64,000 nt of DNA from Trametes villosa (lineage: Eukaryota; Basidiomycota; Agaricomycetes; Polyporales; Polyporaceae): the NCBI GenBank assembly GCA_002964805.2, contig PUDQ02000104.1, positions 1 to 64,000 of the forward strand, written 5' to 3'. Made by a program: the position numbers and the translations under genes. The notes under the pieces were generated by a model, which was not told where the DNA came from, ran no database searches, and saw nothing but the letters and a program-made list of their open reading frames with translations. Below, in pieces: positions 56,332 through 64,000 of this stretch. How positions within the stretch are numbered: the first letter of the stretch is position 1; every line of letters begins with the position of its first letter.

Positions 56332-57291
56332 CTACCAGGGGATGCTCTCGCCGTTGTAGCGGATGTACTTCCCGCTGTCCGCTTGAGTGGCGGAGGTGAT
56401 GACCTTGAGGATGCCCGCGATGCTCTCTGCGGGCTCGAGCTGCGCCGCCTGCGTGCCCATGTCTGCCGCGGCGTCAGCACGAAAGCGAGGTGTAGGGGGC
56501 GCATATAGCGAGGAAACGCACCGGTCTTAACCCACCCGGGGCAGAGCGTGATGGCGATTATGTCCGGCCGCTCGAGCTTCTGCTTGTACGTCTACCCCCT
56601 CCCGCGTCAGCACCATCCAACCCGAACACACACACACATAGCGAAGACGTACGAGCATATTCAGCGCGGCCTTGCTCATCGAGTACGCCGCGCCGCGCGC
56701 GCCGAACTGGTCCGCGCTCGCGACGCTGCCGAGCGTGCTCGAGACGTTCAGGATCTTCTTCGCGCGCCCCTTCTCGAGGAACGGCAGCGCGACCTGGGCG
56801 ACGAACGCGGGCCCGACGGCGTTCGTGCGGAGCACGGTGAGCACCGCGTCCGGGTCGAGCGTGAACGGGGTGTCGTGCACGCTCTGCGCTCGGGTCGATA
56901 TTAATGATCAGTTTCCCTGCACGCATGCACAGAAGACGCACGATGCCGGCGTTGTTGATCAGGACGTCGAGGCCATTATCGCCGAGGATGGGCTCGAGGT
57001 GCTTGGGGAGCGCGCGGACGCTGTCGAAGTCGCTCGTGTCGAGCTGGACGACGTACAGCGTGCCCTTCGCGCTCTTCTGTAGCTCGTGCAGGCCGGTTGC
57101 CTTGTCGGGGGTGCGGCAGGCGGCGACGACGAGGTTATCCGGGGACTGGAGGAGCTGGCGGACGAGCTCGAGGCCGATGCCGCGCGAGGCCCTGCGAGAA
57201 TATTCCGTGAGCGGCGAGCTACTCTGTGGGAACAAGAGAAGAGAGCGTACCCGGTGATGAGCCAAGAAGTCTGACGAGTTGCCGAAGACAT
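56332..57291 (-). CDS. Short-chain dehydrogenase/reductase
   Basis: 240 aa from exons 57251-57291, 56942-57191, 56653-56883, 56522-56591 and 56332-56462. Motifs: SWLITGASRGIGLELV, DTSDFDSVRALP, NNAGI, RTNAVGPAFVAQVALPFLEKG, NVSSTLGSVASADQFG, YSMSKAALNML, LCPGWVKT, ESIPW. The reverse TATAAA at 57367-57372 is 76 bp upstream. Twin of 53467-54437 in inverted orientation across the gene at 55183-56201. Confidence 0.93.
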
Positions 57292-57366
57292 GAGAGGATC
57301 GGAGGTGGGAAAGCGAGAGTCGGATGCTGGGAGGGTGTAGTGTCGAGTGAATGCGGCTAGGCGAGC

Positions 57367-57372
57367 TTTATA
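57367..57372 (-). promoter_or_regulatory. TATA box of SDR gene
   Basis: TATAAA on the gene strand, 76 bp before the start at 57291. Confidence 0.6.
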
Positions 57373-57821
57373 CACGCGCAGCAGAATGTTCGCGGAGGGT
57401 GGGGAGGACTCGAGGGCGCGTGAGGGGACGCGGGGAGGGCTGCGGGCCGGAGATAGCAACCTGAGCGTGCAAGGATAGAACACGGTCTTCGTCATCCCCG
57501 CGCGCTGCCACATCGACGCGCATACATTCTCTGCACAAGAACGCGTCGCTTGCCGCATCGCCTGCATAAGCTGTGCCTCTCGGGGAGTGATGGTAGGGGA
57601 CTTGGCCCGGGACGGAGGCGCGACGGACTGGCATCGCGCGCACGTGCCCATCATATGCTGACGAGCGGCGAGCTCGAGAGCTGTCAATCCTGTCTCAGTT
57701 GAAGTCACCAGCAGATCGGCCTGTGCCCACCGTGGAAAGAACTGAGACTGCTCTTATAACCCACCACGGTTGCACATGCATAGGCGGGCATACGGACCGC
57801 CGACTCGAAGGACAGAGAGTA

Positions 57822-58101
57822 CTGTACCCGCCAGACGTTAAGCGAAGCGATGTAACCCTAGATTAGGGCGTGGGAAGGGGGAACCCAGGCGATGGGTGGC
57901 CGGGGACAGGGGGACATAGGCGATATCATTGGCCTGGCGATGGCTAAGCGCCCGCAAGCGCCCATCGCCTTGAAAAATTACCGAATTGGGAAGGAAGAGG
58001 GTAGGCGACGAGTGGCCGGGGACATGGGGACAAGCGCCCATATAGGCGAGGCGACGAGGCCCCCGGGACAGGGGACATCGCTTAACGTCTGGCGGGTACA
58101 G
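57822..58101. mobile_element. Complete MITE with perfect 24-bp terminal inverted repeats
   Basis: Both ends (57822-57845 and 58078-58101) are exact inverted copies, outer bases CTGTACCCGCC. They are flanked on each side by TA (57820-57821 and 58102-58103), the target-site duplication of Tc1/mariner-type insertion. The 280-bp element has no coding capacity. Inside is a GGCGATGG...CCATCGCC hairpin at about 57935-57970. Confidence 0.9.
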
Positions 58102-59421
58102 TACCGTCCTGGTCAGGCCGCTGCTCGCCGTAGTATTGAGCGCATGCAATGTCCGTTCGCTCGCATATACGTACCATAGCAATTAGTATGGGACGCGCTG
58201 AGAGAGCTCATTGAACCAAACGCTGTATACGTCGAGGTGGTGGTGGAGAAAGAACGAACGTCCGGCGGAATCGCGGATCTCGCGGTCTGCTCCCCATGGG
58301 TTACCGCCACAAGGTAAGGTTAGGGTCCATGCTTGTGCTGGCACGCGTGGGCGCTTGCAGCTTTCGTGGCTTGGCAGTCGACCACGCCCATCCTCGAGCT
58401 CACTGAAATAATGCACACGCTTTCACCCCGGCACTGTGTTCAGACAGTCGTGATGAAACCCACAGCTCTCCGAACTCTGCCCTCTGCATGTCTAACATCT
58501 CGCACAGCGCGTGAGTCCGCGTGCGGCTGTTTGTGGAGCAAACCATAGGTGCGTTCGGCGTTCGCGTACGATGTAGTATACAGTATTCCACGTAGGTCTG
58601 ACCAACTCCGTGTACAGAAAATGAGCCACAGTTGAAAAGATATGGGAACCCTGAGCTCAACTCACGGTACCTCACCGTTCAGAACGTACACATCTTGAAC
58701 ATCGGTCTCACGCTCCCCCAGCGAGGGGTTCTCTTGAAAGTATCAAGTTTTCTGTAGGGTCCCTCGATGCTTCCTTGGTCGGTTCGTTATTCACAAAGAG
58801 AGGAGGACCAAATCTAGCTGGCGCCCGCTCCTGATTCTTCACAAGCGCGCCCATTCACGCCTCGTGGACGCTGCCTACACCGACCTAACAGGTCAGGGCA
58901 TCGCATGCAAGGAGGTCATCAGTGTTGTTGCTCATCTCACAATGTCAAGGACAGGATGAAGGCCATTTCTACACGTACCGCGCTCAATAAGGTACGCAAC
59001 TTCAGTCGACTTCCAGGCCCCGTGCGAGCTTTCGCGCTTGTGTGTCTCTTACGCTCTCTCAGTTTCTCTCACCGCGCCCGCAGACGCGCACCGCCCATGG
59101 CCTCCAACAAGCCCTCTTGTGCTTCTAGCCTATATATGCGCCCTCGAAAGGCCTAGAAGATGATCCCCGAGCTATGTTAGGGCACACCAACAGCTCCTGA
59201 TGGTCCCAAACGCCACGGATCAAGGGCTACATCCACGGGCGGCCCTTCTCACGTCGAAGCCTCAGCGGGAAGACCCTCTTCACTTGTTCACGAGGGCACG
59301 TATCTGGTTCCAGCCGTATGTGCGCCTCGGCAGCCGTCCGTGTGGCTGACCCCGTTCCGCGCCCGCAGATGCTCTCTCACAGTGCCCGGCTGCTCGTACT
59401 CGCCCAGAGTACTGGAAATGC

Positions 59422-59427
59422 TATAAA
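59422..59427 (+). promoter_or_regulatory. TATA box of SDR gene
   Basis: TATAAAGCCCGC, 78 bp before the ATG at 59500. Confidence 0.6.
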
Positions 59428-59499
59428 GCCCGCATACCCGACCCACCCTGGACGCCGTACGACCTGCCTTCCCACTTCCACGAGCCCTCAGAACGCACA

Positions 59500-60494
59500 A
59501 TGGCCGTCGAGAACACCCAATATACGTGGCTCATCACCGGGTGCGCCTTCCGTTATCTAGCTCTACATATATTTCCAGCACCTGCTTACGCCACATCCCG
59601 CTTATAGCACCTCGCGCGGCATCGGCCTCGCGCTGACCGAGCAGCTGCTCCAGGACCCCGCGAACTTCATCGTCGCGACGTGCCGCACGCCCGCGAAGGC
59701 GACCGCGCTCGAGGCGCTGAAGGAGAAGGCGAAGGGCACGCTGCACATTGTCAAGCTCGACGTCGACGACACCGAGGGCATCAAGCAGTCCGTGCACGAG
59801 GTCGCGCCGCTCCTCGGCGACCGCGGGCTCGACTACCTCGTCAACAACGCCGCCGTCGTACGTCCCCTTTCCTGTGCTTCGCTCGGTCACAACACACAGA
59901 GGCGGGAGCTGACTCGGGCGGCGCGCGGTGCAGAACCAGAAGATCGACACGGCGTTCACGATGGACGTCGAGGGCTGGGGCGCGGTGTTCAAGACGAACG
60001 TCGTCGCGCCCGCGCTGCTCGCGCAGGTGTACCTCCCGCTGATCGAGAAGAGCACGAAGAAGACGATCATCAACGTCTCGAGCTCGCTCGGCGCATTCGG
60101 GTACGGCTACGGCGAGCTCTGGGCGTCGTACGCGATCACGAAGACCGGATTGAACATGCTCGTGGGAATCCTCTCCCGTTGCTCCATTCTCCTTTGCGTG
60201 CGAGGTGGCATGCGAGCTGACGGCGCGCGCGATAGACATACAAGCAGCGTGCCGAGCGGCCAGACTTGATGGTCGTCTGCCTCTGCCCCGGGTGGGTCAA
60301 GACAGGCGCGTACACCCCCCATCCCCCAACTATTCACACTGACTGACCGCGCACTCCTTACAGACATGGGCACGGACGACGCGCCGCTCGAGCTCGAAGA
60401 CAGCGTAACGGCGGTCGCGAAGGTCCTCACCTCGCTCAAGCCCGAAGACAACGGGCGGCTGATCAACTACCGGCACGAGGTCGTGCCGTGGTGA
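59500..60494 (+). CDS. Divergent short-chain dehydrogenase/reductase
   Basis: 239 aa from exons 59500-59540, 59608-59857, 59934-60161, 60236-60305 and 60364-60494. Motifs: TWLITGTSRGIGLALTEQL, LDVDDTEGIKQSV, NNAAV, KTNVVAPALLAQVYLPLIEKS, NVSSSLGAFGYGYGELW, YAITKTGLNML (Tyr and Lys kept), LCPGWVKT, EVVPW. Exon 5 is atypical (SVTAVAKVLTSLKPEDNGRLINYRHE). Intron 4 uses a GC donor (ACAG|GCGCGT at 60306); the GT four bases downstream would shift the frame. Confidence 0.9.
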
Positions 60495-60898
60495 GCTCGC
60501 GCCACGTCCGTGGGAGGGGTCTCGCGAGGCATGCGACCGTGCTTGCCAACCTGAGGCCGCCCTGGGCTGGGGATGGCTGATTGAGCTTGGACGGTGTACG
60601 GTAGGGTGATGAATAGACAGATACATTGCGTTCACGCGTTTTGCATACATCTGCGACGTCTGTGCGTTAAATCGACGGGGCGCGTGGGGGCATGCGCGCA
60701 CGTATGACGACGCGGGAGTTGTGGACGTGGAATGGACGCGCGCCTCGTGCATATGGCATGGCGTCCTGAGGCATCGTGATAACGATTTGCAAACTCCTCT
60801 CCCCACGGTGTACACGCCCCACAACTTGCCCTCATGATCGTTGTATACAAAACCACGACTCGGCAACACTGGCGCTAGGAGCCTGCTGCCTGAACGAC
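60495..60898. other. Intergenic
   Basis: Short spacer before the second-subfamily F-box gene; nothing recognised. Confidence 0.5.
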
Positions 60899-62852
60899 AT
60901 GGATGTGGCCCTTGCAGCGCCCGAAATTCAAACGACAGACCGGTTTTCATCGAGTAGCATCTCTCTGATCTGCGACCACCTACGATGCACCCTGGACTTC
61001 CCGACCCTGGTTGTGCTTGCAAGGACATCTCGTCTATCACACGGCCCGGTCCTCGATGCGATTTGGTACACCATTCCTTCCCTCGTTCCGCTTCTGTATA
61101 CCCTTCCAACCGACCTGTGTTCCATCGTCGGTGGACCGCGATCTACGTTCACTACGATTGTGGGTGTAGTCTCATCCCCCACGGCCTTGCTTTATGAGAT
61201 CTAAACCGTTAACCTTACAGAAATTCACTCGACAGGCCGTCCCCGCAGATTTCAGTCGCTTCAGGACCTATGCCGCTCGAGTGGTCGAGATCAGAACGTT
61301 CTGTATGCACAGCGCCGACCGAGCGGGGCCGAGCGTTTTCCAGAACGTCTGGGATCAGCTCTGGGAGTACCACCAGCACGAATTCACATTCCCTCTGCTG
61401 CAGAAAATCGTTTACGGGTATGGCTCCAAGCTCGGGGTTCGCCGGTATCCGGTTTCTCTGGCAGTCGGCCCCAGCTTACGGACGGTTCGACTGGTTCGAA
61501 TCACCGAAGAAGACATACCCAGCAGCCTCTGCGATCCGGAGTGGAAGCCGTACCAGACGACCGTGGAAATCGCCGCTCGTACACTCGAACGGCTCGCGTT
61601 ATCACCGTCACTGACAAACCTGCTAGTAAGAACCGATCGCCACAAACATCGGAGGTTCGAGCCCTTGGAGTACCTATCTGCCCCGTTTGCCACCGCGATC
61701 ACCACACTCAGAAGCCTTACTACTCTCTCCATACCCGAGATACCACTGCTACCGCCCGCGCTTGATGGTTTGGCTTTGATCCCCTCCCTCGAATATGCCG
61801 ACATACTCATCCGGTCAGGCGACTATGAATGGGACTACCGTCCCGTCGACACAGCCCCAGGCGCCACATCCTTTCCACATGTCCACAAACTACTGCTCCG
61901 ATCGGATTCCTTCGACTGGTGCACTGCGCTCCTGAGCGCATTCGCCTTCCCCAAACTCGGATGCATCACCCTTTTGACCGAAGATATTGTACAAGCCCCT
62001 CTCTTCCGTCTCTTCAACACCGCCCTCGAAGTACGCTCCGCCCACTCTCGAGAGCAAATCCAGACCATTCACCTGAAGCTCGGCTGTCTCTCGAACCAGC
62101 CTCTCGCCGAGACGCTCCCTGTCTACTCTAGCCACGACCTCCGCCCGCTCTTCGCGCTCCCCGCCCTCACGTCGCTGGACATTGGCGGACACTGCCACAT
62201 CATTTTGGACGACGACGCGCTCGGCGCCATCTCCTGTGCATGGCCCGAGCTGACATGGCTGATGCTCCAGCCCGCACGTCGCTCGAAGGACGCCCTCGTC
62301 TACCCGTTCGAAAATGCCGAGCGGCCCCGAGCGACACTCTCCGGCCTGCTCTCGATCGCAGAGCGCTGCACCGCGCTCACCTGTCTCGGACTGGTGCTCG
62401 ATCTCACTGTGATGCCGCCAACGAGAGAGCTACATCGTGCACTCGCCCGACTCGCCTCTCGCTCGAAGCCGAGCCACAGCCCGCTCCGCACGCTGTGCGT
62501 TGGCCGCTCGCCCCTCGGCGACCACCTCCGGCTCGCATCTGTCCTGTCCGCGTGGTTCCCCGCGCTCACCACCATCAAGGATACATGCGGAAAGCCGATA
62601 GTCCGCGAGGAGCGGGAGAAGGTTACAAGAACTGCTCTTCCGTTGGGACAATACCGTCAGATGCGCGGCTTCGACGATAAGACACACCGGAGGTGGCGGG
62701 AGGCCGCCGCGCTCTTGCCGCGCTTAGCGAAGATACGCGCGCAGGAGCATAGGTGGAAGGCGGGAGAGAGTGGGTTGCAGGACGCCCTTGATATGGCGGA
62801 AGATATGCACACCGAGGACATAGAGATCGACGATGTATCGGAGGAATTGTAG
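60899..62852 (+). CDS. F-box-like protein, second subfamily
   Basis: Exons 60899-61159 and 61221-62852 give 630 aa. F-box-like part: SSISLICDHLR, FPTLVVLARTSRL, VLDAIWYTIPSLVPLLYTLPTDLC. After the intron: KFTRQAVPADFSRFRTYAARVVEIR, VWDQLWEYHQHEFTFPLLQKIVYGYG and RRYPVSLAVGPSLRTV. Leucine-rich stretches follow (SLTTLSIPEIPLLPPAL; ALTSLDIGGHCHIILDDDALGAIS; LTCLGLVLDL; LGDHLRLASVLSAWFPALTTIKD). The tail is LLPRLAKIRAQEHRWK and an acidic end. Same intron position and same 1632-nt exon 2 as the gene at 41050-42996. No defects are seen. Confidence 0.86.
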
Positions 62853-63115
62853 CGCGGTGAGTGTCTCGCCTCGCGCGCTTTTCTGTTGCAGCTGAAGCCG
62901 TTGGAGGATACTGTGGGCGAACAACTGGCATAGTTAATGGTTCAGCAAAGGACTGGCAGCGACTCGGGGACGCGATATGCGTGCTTCTAGCCCTCAACAG
63001 CGAGGGTCTGAGACGCGATTTGGGCAGCGATAAATTCAGATTCAATATATATGTAGTTTCCAAGCAGGGAAATTCATGCACCCTTCACCACGGTCGATAT
63101 ACGAGAGGTAGTATC

Positions 63116-63320
63116 TCACCAGGGGATGTGCTCCCCGTTGTAGCGGATATACCTGCCGCTGTCGGCCGCGGTCGCGGAGGTGACCACCTTAATGATGCCC
63201 GCGATGCTCTCCTTCGGCTCGAGTGGCGCATATTCGCCGCCCAGATCTAGCGAGCATGGAAAGAGTGCCTTAGGGGTCGGTGCCGCAAGCGTAGAGGGGT
63301 AGAACGACTTACCAGTTTTG
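63116..63320 (-). pseudogene. 3' end of an SDR gene interrupted by an LTR retrotransposon
   Basis: Exon 5 (63116-63246) is intact and codes DLGGEYAPLEPKES, IIKVVTSATAADSG, NGEHIPW. The intron (63247-63312, GTAAGT...TAG) is preceded by the last codons of exon 4 (F-K-T). Upstream of that the gene stops at the LTR end (63325). The 5' part should lie beyond the element, outside this window. Relatedness is closest to 39807-40771. Confidence 0.85.
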
Positions 63321-63324
63321 AAGG

Positions 63325-63658
63325 TGCTGCTGCGATGTCCCTAGAATCGAGTAGGGAGAAGACTCAGTCTCGCGGGCACAGGATGTGGCAAGAGCTATAT
63401 TAGGCACCTAGAATCGAGTAGGGAGAAGACTAATATAATGTCAGTTACTTCTATCCGGATCCTAGGGTAATGGGGGAGTGCATACCTCAGTCTCGCGGGC
63501 ACAGGATGTGGCAAGAGCTGAGGAGCGACGAGGAGAAAAACGAGAGGTGAGGGCGGCGAGCGCGATTACGTAAGGTAAGGAAGCGCCGACCTGCCGAAAG
63601 CAGAAGTAAGCCTCAACGAATGTCGAGGCCGATGAAACGAACGTATAGTACTTCAACA
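63325..63658 (-). mobile_element. 3' LTR of a Ty1/copia element
   Basis: On the minus strand the LTR starts TGTTGAAGTACTATACG right after a purine-rich GAGTGGGCG tract and ends CAGCAGCA at 63325. This gives 334 bp with TG...CA termini. Inside, two blocks are duplicated: CTCAGTCTCGCGGGCACAGG (at 63363 and 63486) and CTAGAATCGAGTAGGGAGAA (at 63341 and 63408). The adjoining GAAGG (63320-63324) would be the 5-bp target duplication if it also occurs at the far end. Confidence 0.75.
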
Positions 63659-63702
63659 CGCCCACTCAGCGGCGGAGACATATGTAATGTACCGTAACAC
63701 GT

Positions 63703-64000
63703 CTAAGACAAACCTAAGGAAGATGTAAAGTAAGCGTGCTTCTCACGCGAGAGGGCCTTCGTCAAGACGTCCGCGGTCTGGTCACCGGTCGGGACGTAGT
63801 CGATGTCGAGCGTGCCGCGCTCGAGCTCGTCGCGAATGAAGTGGTGGCGCACGGCGATGTGCTTCGTGCGGTCATGGAAGGAGGCGTTCTTGGCGAGCGC
63901 CATCGCCGACTGGTTGTCGACGAGAATGAGAGGCGTCGAGGTGCCGCGGCCGGCGACGCGCGTGACGGGAGAGTCGAGGTCGTTGAGGAGGGTGGTGAGC
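63703..64000 (-). mobile_element. Ty1/copia pol, C-terminus of the RNase H domain (partial)
   Basis: The minus-strand frame runs in from the window edge: LTTLLNDLDSPV, LILVDNQSAMALAKN, FHDRTKHIAVRHHFIRDELE, IDYVPTGDQTADVLTKAL, then stop at 63703. DNQSA, RTKHI and ADVLTKAL are hallmark motifs of copia RNase H. Gag, integrase and reverse transcriptase would lie beyond position 64000. It is in the right order and orientation relative to the LTR. Confidence 0.93.

Larger units (their letters stand above)
57292..59499. other. Intergenic with MITE
   Basis: Holds the complete MITE (57822-58101), a TATAAAG at 59422-59428 and, at about 57640-57745 on the minus strand, an ankyrin-like snippet (TGLTALELAARQHM). 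58.1-59.4 kb: nothing recognised. Confidence 0.45.

Noticed and set aside
60301..60312. GT donor at 60310 for intron 4 of the SDR at 59500
   Set aside because: It would add four bases and break the frame into the otherwise invariant exon 5. The GC donor at 60306 keeps the 70-nt exon.
1..64000. CRISPR arrays, bacterial operons, riboswitches, rRNA genes
   Set aside because: None seen. Spliceosomal introns, TATA promoters and gene families show eukaryotic nuclear DNA, and no regularly spaced short repeats occur.

Overview
The window is nuclear DNA from a filamentous basidiomycete, most likely an Agaricomycete (perhaps Polyporales). The evidence is GC-rich coding sequence, many 45-65 bp introns, a Tnp2-type (CACTA-like) transposon gene, an Mss4-type PIP 5-kinase with a long disordered N-terminus, and lineage-expanded F-box families. 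No database search was possible; names rest on motifs, splice reconstruction and comparison of paralogues inside the window.

Layout. (1) 1-5.8 kb: 5' half of a Tnp2-family transposase gene (-), cut by the window edge, then the intact PIP5K gene (-). (2) 7.9-14.4 kb: a tandem duplication of an F-box gene plus its upstream region (-). The copy starting at 9718 has one frameshift; the copy starting at 12895 is intact. (3) 14.7-16.1 kb: an Old Yellow Enzyme-type flavin oxidoreductase (-). (4) 16.2-30.2 kb: a head-to-tail tandem duplication (about 6.2 and 7.7 kb). Each copy holds a membrane-anchored proline-rich protein of unknown function, an F-box gene (+), an SDR (-) and a repetitive non-coding tail. 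A third partial copy (F-box, SDR, tail) lies at 33.1-37.5 kb. (5) 27.6-63.3 kb: a dense cluster of short-chain dehydrogenase/reductase (SDR) genes. With the decayed copy at 19.9 kb the window holds 16 SDR loci: 14 apparently intact, one pseudogene and one cut by an LTR retrotransposon. (6) Two members of a second F-box subfamily sit inside the cluster (41.0-43.0 kb) and near its end (60.9-62.9 kb). (7) 63.3-64 kb: the 3' LTR and C-terminus of pol of a Ty1/copia element.

The SDR genes share one architecture: five exons, with exons 2, 4 and 5 of 250, 70 and 131 nt almost without exception. They differ mainly in exon 3, upstream of the active-site Tyr, in the choice of ASR or ANR in the cofactor loop, and in using a GC or GT donor at intron 4. 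The first F-box subfamily also shares a fixed plan, a 3-5 codon first exon and a 90-92 codon F-box exon, plus a conserved promoter element about 180-250 bp upstream of the start.

How the genes might work together is inference. An ene-reductase beside many carbonyl reductases would suit reduction of diverse enones, aldehydes or ketones (plant- or wood-derived compounds or the fungus's own metabolites). The F-box proteins would be SCF ubiquitin-ligase adaptors. No polyketide synthase, terpene synthase, NRPS, P450 or transporter is visible, so this is not a classical biosynthetic cluster; it looks like a birth-and-death gene-family hotspot.
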